From Actinoplanes liguriensis (GTDB lineage: Bacteria; Actinomycetota; Actinomycetes; Mycobacteriales; Micromonosporaceae): 7,569 nt of DNA. Within the stretch, counting starts at the first letter, position 1, and each line of letters starts with the position of its first letter. The position numbers and the translations under genes are program-made. Where the stretch lies: contig KL571198.1 of NCBI GenBank assembly GCA_000715855.1, positions 98,589 to 106,157 of the forward strand. The letters are read 5' to 3'. The notes under the pieces are model-generated. The model saw only the letters and a list, made by a program, of their open reading frames with translations, was not told where the DNA came from and did no database searches. Below are positions 1 to 5,965 of the stretch, piece after piece.

Positions 1-30
1 CCCCGGATGATCGGCAAAACAAGCCCTCGC

Positions 31-258
31 TCATCGCAATTTCCGAAGACCATCCTCGCGTACGAATATCAGCCGCCGTTCCGTCGCGTCGCCGGACGGC
101 CCCAACACATATCCGTCGATCCACAGCCAACCCGTATACGTGGGGCGCGGATCCACTCGAATCACCCGGAACGTCAGCGCCCGATCGCCCGCGAACTGAA
201 CGCTCGCGGCGGCGCCCACGTGATACACGTCCCCTGCGCGCGGCAGGTCGTCCGCCAT
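31..258 (-). CDS. Small uncharacterised protein, copy A of a tandem paralogous pair
   Basis: A 75-residue protein of unknown function. It is supported mainly by its paralogue immediately upstream: the two align without gaps (offset 379 bases), with about 53 of 75 residues identical by hand count. Conservation is strongest in the core FRVIRVDPR, the motif GW-[LI]-W-[IL]-DGYV and the C-terminal IFVR-DGLR. Codon differences in the core are mostly synonymous, which indicates selection on protein. Alternating hydrophobic residues suggest a small all-beta fold. There is no signal peptide, membrane helix or cysteine, so it is probably cytoplasmic. An AGGGG stretch about 8 bases before the ATG can serve as ribosome-binding site. 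A perfect inverted repeat sits 20 bases upstream of the start. Third codon positions are less GC-rich than in the other genes, and a rare ATA codon is used. I recall similar short hypothetical proteins in Micromonosporaceae but know no function. Confidence 0.75.
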   Translation of the reverse strand: MADDLPRAGDVYHVGAAASVQFAGDRALTFRVIRVDPRPTYTGWLWIDGYVLGPSGDATERRLIFVREDGLRKLR

Positions 259-277
259 TTACCGCACCCCTGCACGA

Positions 278-298
278 CATTACACAGATTGTGTAATG
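278..298. promoter_or_regulatory. Perfect inverted repeat, candidate operator upstream of small gene A
   Basis: The arms CATTACACA (278-286) and TGTGTAATG (290-298) are exact reverse complements around a 3-base centre, GAT. The nearest start codon is that of small gene A at 258, reading left. On the minus strand the right part of the palindrome contains TAATGT, a possible -10 box, so a bound repressor would cover the promoter. Size and symmetry fit a dimeric helix-turn-helix regulator. I cannot assign it to a known regulator, and no regulator gene lies in the window. An RNA hairpin in the leader is the alternative reading. Confidence 0.5.
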
Positions 299-355
299 CG
301 CTGACATCCCCGGCATCGTCCACTTTCGAGGGATAATGCCGTTTTTGCCGATGAA

Positions 356-637
356 TCAGGGGCGATTGACGGTTCGGGGTCCCCCGTTCCGGGGAGCCGG
401 GACCCGGTTGACCCGGATCGGCCGGAGCCCGTCCTGGCGGACGAAGATGCGCCGTCGCTGCAGCGCGTTGCCGGCCGGCCCGACGACATATCCGTCCAGC
501 CAGATCCAGCCGTCGTAGGTGACCCGCGGATCGACCCGGATGACCCGGAAGGTCAGCGCCCGGTCGCCGGAGAACTGCACACTCGCGTCGGCCCCGACGT
601 GAACGACGTCGCCCGGCCGTAACACCACCTGGGGCAT
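356..637 (-). CDS. Small uncharacterised protein, copy B of a tandem paralogous pair
   Basis: A 93-residue paralogue of the small protein encoded 97 bases downstream. Residues 1-75 align with the whole of copy A; residues 76-93 are an extra basic, proline-rich tail (RNGGPRTVNRP at the end) absent from copy A. The frame stays open to an ATG at 688, but I chose the ATG at 637. There the paralogue alignment begins (MPQVVLRPGD against MADDLPRAGD), and a GGAAGGGGA ribosome-binding site ends 5 bases upstream. The 17 extra residues of the longer form have no counterpart in copy A. There is no signal peptide or membrane segment, and the fold is probably small and beta-rich. The gene may be co-transcribed with copy A, although copy A also has its own candidate promoter and operator. 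Function unknown. Confidence 0.78.
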   Translation of the reverse strand: MPQVVLRPGDVVHVGADASVQFSGDRALTFRVIRVDPRVTYDGWIWLDGYVVGPAGNALQRRRIFVRQDGLRPIRVNRVPAPRNGGPRTVNRP

Positions 638-736
638 GCGCAGTCCCCTTCCGCCAAAGGTCCCCAGAGGAAAATAGCTGTGGATCAATTAAAAGTGATA
701 GCCGCGTGCACGATCTGTAATCGGGAGAATGATCGG
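638..736. promoter_or_regulatory. Divergent intergenic promoter region
   Basis: These 99 bases separate the leftward small-gene pair from the rightward flavin-reductase-like gene and are clearly AT-richer than the flanks (roughly 670-720). On the minus strand, TATTTT (671-676) with ATCACT (694-699) gives a -10/-35 pair at 17-base spacing for copy B. On the plus strand, TGTAAT (716-721) with AGTGAT (694-699) at 16 bases is a weak candidate for the flavin-reductase-like gene. The matches are imperfect, so promoter presence is more certain than its exact position. Confidence 0.4.
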
Positions 737-1243
737 ATGACCATCCACTCGACCGATCCGTTCGCCGTTCCCGACGAGGACAAGTCGGCGGTACGCCGGC
801 TGCGCGGACGACTGGCGGCCCCGGTGACACTCTGGACCACGCCCGGCCCGTCCGGACTGACCGTCTCGTCGGTGCTGGTCGCCGACGGCGATCCGGGCCG
901 GGTGCTCGGCCTGATCGACGAGGAGAGCGACTTCTGGGACGCGGTCGCCCGGGCCGGCCGGTTCGCGGTGACTCCGCTGACCCCGGCCGACCGGCAACTG
1001 GCCGACCGGTTCGCGGGGCTGATGCCGTCGCCCGGTGGACTTTTCGCCACCGGGGAGTGGCGGGAGACGGCGTACGGGCCGGTGCCCGCGCACGCCGGAA
1101 CCTGGGCCGGCTGTTCCCTCGACTCGAACCGGCCGTGCGGCTGGGCGCTGCTGGTGGAGGGCATCATCGAATCGGTCCAGTTGGATACCGCGACAGCGCC
1201 GCTGGTCCACTTTCGTGGCCGCTACACCGAACTTGACCGCTGA
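737..1243 (+). CDS. Flavin reductase-like, FMN-binding split-barrel protein
   Basis: A 168-residue protein with the layout of the flavin_Reduct family (PF01613-like). Members bind FMN or FAD as dimers; many use NAD(P)H to supply reduced flavin to a monooxygenase partner. Visible family features are an early strand (PVTLWTT, 29-35), the flavin-contacting stretch GLTVSSVLV (40-48), the helix with DRQLADRFAG (85-94), and a C-terminal HFRGRY (158-163) resembling the family's H..GRY ending. No transmembrane segment is seen, so it should be cytosolic. The frame is open from 680, but the ATG at 737 is preferred: GGGAG lies 9 bases upstream, and the earlier residues (MDQLKVIAACTICNREND) come from the AT-rich promoter region. 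No monooxygenase partner is encoded in the window, so the substrate is unknown. A flavin or heme-binding protein without reductase activity is possible. Confidence 0.82.
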   Translation: MTIHSTDPFAVPDEDKSAVRRLRGRLAAPVTLWTTPGPSGLTVSSVLVADGDPGRVLGLIDEESDFWDAVARAGRFAVTPLTPADRQLADRFAGLMPSPGGLFATGEWRETAYGPVPAHAGTWAGCSLDSNRPCGWALLVEGIIESVQLDTATAPLVHFRGRYTELDR

Positions 1244-1290
1244 GCGCAGTCAGACCACCACTCAGCGCAGACGCCGACCGGTGACGCGGG

Positions 1291-1346
1291 GCGGGCGGCT
1301 TTCCTTCGTACGGTCCCGGAAAAGTCCGCCCGCAAACGAAGGTGGT
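1291..1346 (+). promoter_or_regulatory. Candidate structured leader: strong hairpin competing with an SD-covering stem
   Basis: The 109-base gap before the DUF485 gene holds two overlapping RNA pairings. Stem A joins GCGGGCGG-CTTT-CC (1291-1304) to 1318-1333: 14 base pairs with single-base bulges at 1320 and 1325 and a 13-base loop. Stem B joins CCTTCGT (1303-1309) to ACGAAGG (1336-1342); its right arm overlaps the ribosome-binding site AAGGTGGT (1339-1346). The pairings cross, so they are either mutually exclusive or, using only TTCGT/ACGAA, form a pseudoknot. Possible roles are translational switch, attenuator or simple terminator of the upstream gene. The base pairing is seen; the function is inferred. 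Confidence 0.4.
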
Positions 1347-1352
1347 GACACC

Positions 1353-1706
1353 GTGCCGGCCACCCCCGAGAAATATCTCGAGGTGCAGAGCTCCGACGAA
1401 TTCAGTCGGCTGCGCCATACCCTTCGCAGGTTCATCTTCCCGACGACGATCGCATTCATCCTCTGGTACGCCCTGTACGTCCTGCTCTCCGCGTACGCGC
1501 GGGACTTCATGGCGATCAAGCTGGTCGGCAACATCAACGTCGCCCTGCTGTTCGGCCTGTTGCAGTTCGCCTCGACGTTCCTGATCGCCTGGTACTACTC
1601 GAAGTTCGCCGCGCAGAAGATCGACCCGGTCGCGGACGACATCTACAAGAGCATCGACGGCGACCGGAGCGCGACCACCACCAGCGACGAGGGGAGCGTG
1701 CTCTGA
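1353..1706 (+). CDS. DUF485 family inner-membrane protein, partner of the symporter
   Basis: A 117-residue membrane protein of the DUF485 family (relatives include E. coli YjcH, encoded beside ActP). Two transmembrane helices are visible at about residues 28-48 and 59-81, joined by the family signature ARDFMAIKLVGNIN (49-62). The second helix carries LLFGLLQFASTFLIAWYYS (66-84), followed by a DPVADDIY-type cytoplasmic tail. The GTG start is chosen because AAGGTGGT, one mismatch from the ideal ribosome-binding site, lies 6 bases upstream and the family alignment starts here; the frame itself is open from far upstream. The stop codon TGA overlaps the ATG of the symporter in TGATG, so the two are almost certainly translationally coupled. 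The molecular role of DUF485 proteins is not well defined; the constant pairing with ActP-type transporters suggests an accessory or stability function. Confidence 0.93.
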   Translation: MPATPEKYLEVQSSDEFSRLRHTLRRFIFPTTIAFILWYALYVLLSAYARDFMAIKLVGNINVALLFGLLQFASTFLIAWYYSKFAAQKIDPVADDIYKSIDGDRSATTTSDEGSVL

Positions 1707-3373
1707 TGTACCTCGCGGCCGAAGCCTCGACCAGCACCTCACGCACGCTGACCATCACGCTGTTCCTGATCTTCGTGGCGATCACCCTGGGCATCACGAT
1801 CTGGGCGAGCCGGCAGACCAAGACCGCCACCGACTTCTACGCCGGTGGCCGCCAGTTCTCCGGTTTCCAGAACGGCATGGCGATCGGCGGCGACTACATG
1901 TCCGCCGCGTCGTTCCTCGGCATCGCCGGCCTGATCGCGCTCTACGGCTACGACGGCTTCCTCTACTCGATCGGCTTCCTGGTCGCCTGGCTGGTGGCGT
2001 TGCTGCTGGTCGCCGAGTTCCTGCGCAACTCGGGCCGGTACACGATGGCCGACGTGCTGGCGTTCCGGATGCGTCAGCGCCCGGTGCGTACCGCCGCCTC
2101 GGTCTCCACCGTCGTCGTGTCGATCTTCTACCTGATCGCGCAGATGGTCGGCGCCGGCGCGCTGGTCTCGCTGCTGCTCGGCATCACCGCGGACGAGAAG
2201 TTCCTGGGCATGACCGCGTCCACCGCCAAGGTGTTCACGATCATCCTGGTCGGCGCGCTGATGATCGTCTACGTGGTGGTCGGCGGCATGAAGGGCACCA
2301 CGTACGTCCAGATCGTCAAGGCGTTCATGCTGATGACCGGCGCCCTGGTGATGACGATCATGGTGCTCGCGCACTACAAGTTCAACCTGTCGACGCTGCT
2401 GGGTGACGCCGCCGCGCAGTCCGGCAAGGGCGCGGCGTTCCTCGAACCGGGGCTGCGCTACGGCGTGGAGACGGCCGGCGACGCGACCAAGACGTTCTAC
2501 AGCAAGATGGACCTGCTCTCGCTCGGCCTCGCGCTGGTGCTGGGCACGGCCGGCCTGCCGCACATCCTGACCCGGTTCTACACCGTGCCGACGGCCCGGA
2601 TCGCCCGCAAGAGCGTGCTCTGGGCGATCGGCATCATCGGCGTCTTCTACCTGTTCACCCTGGCCCTGGGCTTCGGCGCGGCGGCTCTGGTGGGTGGCAA
2701 GGCGATCACCGCGCAGGACAAGGCGGGCAACACCGCAGCGCCGCAGCTGGCGCAGAAGCTGGGCATCGACTACCTCGGCGGGGACACCGGCGGCGCGGTG
2801 CTGCTGGCGATCATCGCGGCGGTCGCGTTCGCCACGATCCTCGCGGTGGTGGCCGGCCTGACCCTGGCGTCGTCGTCGAGCATCGCGCACGACTTCTACG
2901 CCAACGTGATCAAGCGGGGCAACACGTCCGAGCGCAACGAGGTCGGCGTCGCCCGGATCTCCGCCCTGGTGATCGGCGCGATCGCGATCGCGTTGTCGAT
3001 CTTCGCGCAGAGCCTGAACGTGGCGTTCCTGGTCGCGCTCGCCTTCGCGGTGGCCGCCTCGGCGAACCTGCCGGCCGTCCTCTACAGCCTGTTCTGGCGG
3101 CGGTTCAACACCTCGGGCGCGCTCTGGTCGATCTACGGCGGCCTGCTCTCCGCGGTGATCCTGGTGTTCTTCTCGCCGGTGGTGTCCGGCTCGGCCACCG
3201 CGATGTTCCCGCACGAGGACTGGCACTGGTTCCCGCTGTCCAACCCGGGCATCATCTCGATCCCGCTGGGCTTCTTCTTCGGCTGGCTGGGCACCGTGCT
3301 CAGCAAGGAGACCGACGCCGAGAAGTACGCGGAGCTCGAGGTCCGGTCCCTGACCGGGCACGGCGCGCACTGA
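1706..3373 (+). CDS. actP: Sodium:solute symporter, ActP/MctC-type acetate or monocarboxylate permease
   Basis: A 555-residue polytopic membrane protein of the sodium:solute symporter family (SSS). The ActP/MctC subgroup imports acetate, pyruvate, propionate or similar short acids with Na+ or H+. Family marks include TDFYAGGR (42-49), GDYMSAASFLG (62-72, an early helix near the ion site), GRYTMADVLAFR (110-121), VVGGMKGTTYVQIVKA (191-206), LPHILTRFYTVP (284-295) and LASSSSIAHDFY (387-398, the helix-8 region contributing to the sodium site). The sequence supports about 13 membrane helices; length is typical. It overlaps the DUF485 gene by one base. Transported substrate cannot be decided by reading: acetate is the default, but corynebacterial MctC prefers pyruvate and propionate. 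No acetyl-CoA synthetase gene lies in the window. Confidence 0.92.
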   Translation: MYLAAEASTSTSRTLTITLFLIFVAITLGITIWASRQTKTATDFYAGGRQFSGFQNGMAIGGDYMSAASFLGIAGLIALYGYDGFLYSIGFLVAWLVALLLVAEFLRNSGRYTMADVLAFRMRQRPVRTAASVSTVVVSIFYLIAQMVGAGALVSLLLGITADEKFLGMTASTAKVFTIILVGALMIVYVVVGGMKGTTYVQIVKAFMLMTGALVMTIMVLAHYKFNLSTLLGDAAAQSGKGAAFLEPGLRYGVETAGDATKTFYSKMDLLSLGLALVLGTAGLPHILTRFYTVPTARIARKSVLWAIGIIGVFYLFTLALGFGAAALVGGKAITAQDKAGNTAAPQLAQKLGIDYLGGDTGGAVLLAIIAAVAFATILAVVAGLTLASSSSIAHDFYANVIKRGNTSERNEVGVARISALVIGAIAIALSIFAQSLNVAFLVALAFAVAASANLPAVLYSLFWRRFNTSGALWSIYGGLLSAVILVFFSPVVSGSATAMFPHEDWHWFPLSNPGIISIPLGFFFGWLGTVLSKETDAEKYAELEVRSLTGHGAH

Positions 3374-3407
3374 GTTCCCTGAAGCCCCGATAGGCCTTCC
3401 TCCTCAT

Positions 3408-3442
3408 GCCCGGGCCGGTGTCGTCGCCGCACCGGCTCGGGC
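3408..3442 (+). terminator. GC-rich hairpin terminator after the symporter
   Basis: GCCCGGGCCGGTG (3408-3420) and CACCGGCTCGGGC (3430-3442) form a 13-base-pair stem with one G-U wobble and a 9-base loop, beginning 34 bases after the symporter stop. No U-tract follows. Hairpins without a U-tail are common candidates for termination in actinobacteria, and the position between two transcription units fits. Confidence 0.65.
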
Positions 3443-3513
3443 CCGGGAAGCGCCCTTCTCCCACCTTCGTGCCGCACCGTCGGCGCTGAGCGGGATCACG
3501 GGTCATGGCGACC

Positions 3514-3525
3514 TAATGTGGTCTC
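3514..3525 (+). promoter_or_regulatory. Candidate -10 element giving a leaderless LCP mRNA
   Basis: TAATGT (3514-3519) fits the TANNNT actinobacterial -10 pattern, and its last base lies 6 bases before the ATG at 3526. A transcript from it would start at or next to the start codon, which agrees with the absence of a convincing Shine-Dalgarno sequence. No clear -35 box is seen at 16-18 bases spacing. Confidence 0.4.
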
Positions 3526-4653
3526 ATGTCTGCGACCACCTCTCCCAGCGGCAACTCCTCCGGACGGGCCTCCGTCCCGCCGTCCGGGCCGGCCCACGGC
3601 CGCCCCGGGGGACCGGGCGACCGGGGGCACACCTACAACGGCGGTAAGGGCCCGCGGGTCCGCCCGCGCTGGGGCCGCATCGCCCTCGTCGCCGGGGGCG
3701 TGGTGCTGATCCTCGCCGTGATCGGCGGCATCTTCGCGGTCAACTACGTCAACGGGATCGACAAGGACCTCAAGCGCACCAACGCCTTCTCCGGGCTCAG
3801 TGCGGACCGTCCGGCCAAGACCGTCGACGGCGCGTTCAACATCCTGCTGGTCGGCAGCGACTCCCGCGACCCGGACACCAAGGACGACGAGGCCAACGCC
3901 TGGCGCGCGGACACACTGATGATCATGCACGTGCCGGCCGATCACAAGTCCGCGCAGCTCATCTCGATCCCGCGCGACCTGTGGGTCGTCGTGCCGCGCA
4001 CCAACGACGCGGCCTGCAGCGACGGCTCCCGCGCCAAGATCAACGCGTCGTTCGCCTACGGTGGCCTGCCCCGCGCGGTGCACACCGTCGAGTGCCTGAC
4101 CGACGTGAAGATCGACAACGTGATGGCGATCGACTTCGGCGGCTTCAAGGAGGTCACCGACGCGATCGGCGGCGTGGACCTGAAGGTCGAGCAGACGATC
4201 ACGTCGATCCACAAGCCGCACCGGGTGTTCAAGAAGGGCATGATGCACATGGACGGCGCCCAGGCGCTGGACTGGGTGCGTCAGCGCAAGCAGTTCGCCC
4301 GCGGTGACTTCGCCCGGATGCAGCACCAGCAGGAGTTCCTCAAGGCGCTGATGGACCAGGCGGCCAGCAGCGGCACCCTGACCAGCCCCGGCAAGCTCGA
4401 CGACTTCCTGAACGCGGTCGCCAAGGCGGTCACCGTCGACCAGGACTTCTCGCTCAAGGACATGGTGCTGCAGTTCCGCAGCCTGCGCGGCGACAACCTG
4501 ACGTTCCTCACCAGCCCCAACAAGGGCAGCGAGACCATTTCCGGGCAGTCCGTGGTGGTCTCCGACCGGGAGAAGGCGCTGGCGCTCTACCAGGCCGTGG
4601 CCGCCGACAAGATGTCCGAGTGGATGGCGGCGAATCCGGCGAAGAAGTCGTAG
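3526..4653 (+). CDS. LCP-family cell-wall glycopolymer ligase, first copy
   Basis: A 375-residue LytR-CpsA-Psr (LCP) protein. The family transfers lipid-linked glycopolymers (teichoic acids, arabinogalactan, capsule) onto peptidoglycan at the outer face of the membrane. Layout: a proline/glycine-rich cytoplasmic tail (1-50), one transmembrane helix (about 51-74) and an extracytoplasmic LCP domain (about 103-280). Family motifs are NILLVGSDSR (105-114), WRADT (126-130), ISIPRD (146-151, with the conserved arginine that binds the polyprenyl-phosphate group), DFGGF (203-207), VRQR (251-254) and GDFARMQHQQ (260-269). Cys164 and Cys190 are the only cysteines and could form a disulfide. The RxxHQQ motif replaces the RxxRQQ seen in many firmicute members and is shared with the neighbouring copy. 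A second, divergent LCP gene follows 115 bases downstream. The polymer substrate is unknown. Confidence 0.92.
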   Translation: MSATTSPSGNSSGRASVPPSGPAHGRPGGPGDRGHTYNGGKGPRVRPRWGRIALVAGGVVLILAVIGGIFAVNYVNGIDKDLKRTNAFSGLSADRPAKTVDGAFNILLVGSDSRDPDTKDDEANAWRADTLMIMHVPADHKSAQLISIPRDLWVVVPRTNDAACSDGSRAKINASFAYGGLPRAVHTVECLTDVKIDNVMAIDFGGFKEVTDAIGGVDLKVEQTITSIHKPHRVFKKGMMHMDGAQALDWVRQRKQFARGDFARMQHQQEFLKALMDQAASSGTLTSPGKLDDFLNAVAKAVTVDQDFSLKDMVLQFRSLRGDNLTFLTSPNKGSETISGQSVVVSDREKALALYQAVAADKMSEWMAANPAKKS

Positions 4654-4768
4654 ACCCAGCCACACGAGTCCTTCGATGACTCGAAGATGAAACCTGGAGG
4701 ATCTTCAGGGGCTTGATAGATGACCGTAAAGTGAAGCGGCTTCTCATCCGAACCGCTTGGAGTGCTTG
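4654..4768 (+). promoter_or_regulatory. Structured gap between the two LCP genes
   Basis: The gap is AT-richer than the flanks and holds several short inverted repeats: CGAGTC/GACTCG (4665-4670, 4678-4683), GAAGAT/ATCTTC (4683-4688, 4701-4706) and AAGCGG/CCGCTT (4734-4739, 4753-4758). The last one reaches into the ribosome-binding site of the second LCP gene (GGAG, 4759-4762). TAAAGT (4727-4732) is a possible -10 box with a weak -35 (TTCAGG, 4704-4709, 17-base spacing). Together this suggests a separate promoter for the second LCP gene, with a folded leader, rather than tight coupling to the first. None of the stems is long. Confidence 0.35.
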
Positions 4769-5944
4769 ATGACGGTCACTGCCCCGCCCTCGCTGGAGCA
4801 GGAGGAACGGCGCCGCCCGGAGGACGTTCCGGCGGCGCCGGCCCGGCCGAAACGGCCGAAGGCGCCGATCTGGGCGAAGATCACCACCGGGCTGGGAGCG
4901 TTGCTGCTGCTCACCGGTGGCGGCGGCGTCATCGCGGTGAAGACGGTGATCGCGCAGACCACGAGCACCATCGCCGAGGGCAACCTGACCGGCGACGCGG
5001 CCAAGACGACCGAGGAGGGCGCCGACACCGGCACCCTCAAGGGCCCGATCGACATCCTGCTGATGGGGCTCGACGCGCGGGCCCGCTGGGCGGCCGACGA
5101 GTTGCACTCGGACACCATCATCATCCTGCACATCCCGGCCACCCATGACCGGGCGTACCTGATCTCCATCCCGCGCGACACCGAGGTCAAGGTCCCGGCG
5201 TTCGGCCCGAGCAAGTACAACGGTGGCACCGCCAAGGCGACCGAGGCGTTCTACTGGGGCGCGCAGAACGGCGCCGGCTGGACCGGTGGGGCCCAGTTGC
5301 TCGCGAAGACGCTGAAGAACCTGACCGGGATCAGCTTCGACGGTGCCGCGATCATCAACTTCGGCGGCTTCAAGAACGTCATCGACCAGCTCGGCGGCGT
5401 GCATATGTGCGTCGACCAGCAGGTCACCTCGCATCACATGGTCTGGGTCGGCGGCAAGCCGATGTACACGGCCGACGCCAAGAAGACCGGCAAGGCGACC
5501 AAGCCGATCGTGCACAAGGTCGGCTGCCGGGACATGGAGGGCTGGGAGGCGCTGGACTACGCCCGCCAGCGGTACGGGCTGAAGAACGGCGACTACGACC
5601 GGCAGCGCCACCAGCAGCAGCTGATCAAGGCGATGGCGAAGAAGGCCGCGTCCAGTGGCGTGCTGTCCAACCCGTTGAAGATCAGCAAGCTGATCAAGGC
5701 GGCCGGCAATTCGCTGGTGCTGGACACCAACAAGGTCGCGATCGCCGACTTCGTGCTCGGGCTCAAGGGTGTCGCCGCCAACGACATGGTGCTGCTGCGC
5801 ACCAACAGCGGGACGTTCGCCGGGAACGCGAACGGCCGTGAGGGCGTCACCAAGGAGAGCGCCCAGATGTACGCGGCGGTCAAGAAGGACAAGCTCGACC
5901 AGTTCATCCTCGCCAACCCGGACGTCGTCGCCAACGAGAAGTGA
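4769..5944 (+). CDS. LCP-family cell-wall glycopolymer ligase, second copy
   Basis: A 391-residue LCP-family protein, same architecture as its upstream neighbour: a charged, proline-rich cytoplasmic tail (1-34), one transmembrane helix (about 35-60), then an extracytoplasmic LCP domain (about 93-295). Motifs are IDILLMGLDAR (94-104), SDTIIILHIP (114-123), ISIPRD (132-137, lipid-phosphate-binding arginine 136), NFGGF (197-201), YARQRYG (264-270) and GDYDRQRHQQQ (274-284). The ATG at 4769 is chosen over the TTG at 4757 because GGAG lies 6 bases before it. Compared with the first copy it has an insertion after the NFGGF region (about 216-255), bounded by Cys214 and Cys253. A disulfide there would be at a different place from that of the first copy. 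The divergence suggests an old duplication with distinct polymer or acceptor preference. Confidence 0.92.
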   Translation: MTVTAPPSLEQEERRRPEDVPAAPARPKRPKAPIWAKITTGLGALLLLTGGGGVIAVKTVIAQTTSTIAEGNLTGDAAKTTEEGADTGTLKGPIDILLMGLDARARWAADELHSDTIIILHIPATHDRAYLISIPRDTEVKVPAFGPSKYNGGTAKATEAFYWGAQNGAGWTGGAQLLAKTLKNLTGISFDGAAIINFGGFKNVIDQLGGVHMCVDQQVTSHHMVWVGGKPMYTADAKKTGKATKPIVHKVGCRDMEGWEALDYARQRYGLKNGDYDRQRHQQQLIKAMAKKAASSGVLSNPLKISKLIKAAGNSLVLDTNKVAIADFVLGLKGVAANDMVLLRTNSGTFAGNANGREGVTKESAQMYAAVKKDKLDQFILANPDVVANEK

Positions 5945-5952
5945 CACCGCCG

Positions 5953-5965
5953 TAGGCTTGGATCC
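5953..5965 (+). promoter_or_regulatory. Candidate -10 element for a leaderless rhodanese mRNA
   Basis: TAGGCT (5953-5958) fits the TANNNT -10 pattern and ends 7 bases before the GTG at 5966, so transcription would start at or beside the start codon. No clear ribosome-binding site is visible in the 21-base gap after the second LCP gene, which agrees with leaderless translation. A -35 box is not apparent. Confidence 0.35.

Noticed and set aside
311..346. CGGCAT/ATGCCG stem followed by TTTTT as a plus-strand terminator
   Set aside because: The stem is only 6 bp with a 19-base loop, and no rightward gene precedes it; the neighbouring genes read leftward.
709..723. CACGATCTGTAATC before the flavin-reductase-like gene as a second copy of the 278-298 palindrome
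   Set aside because: It resembles the palindrome only if two gaps are allowed and lacks dyad symmetry, so it is not a credible operator.
7..830. Long open frames antisense to, or overlapping, the small genes (7-336 plus, 174-830 minus, 280-489 minus, 336-518 plus)
   Set aside because: They are arginine/proline/serine-rich and lack family features, while the overlapping frames carry a conserved paralogous pair.
1739..3370. 543-codon minus-strand open frame antisense to the symporter
   Set aside because: Its composition (Arg, Asp, Gln, His, Glu-rich with no domain) is the typical mirror of a high-GC gene; the plus strand encodes a clear symporter.
4687..4716. Nine-codon mini-ORF (MKPGGSSGA) between the LCP genes as a leader peptide
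   Set aside because: No ribosome-binding site precedes it and its codons show no attenuation pattern.
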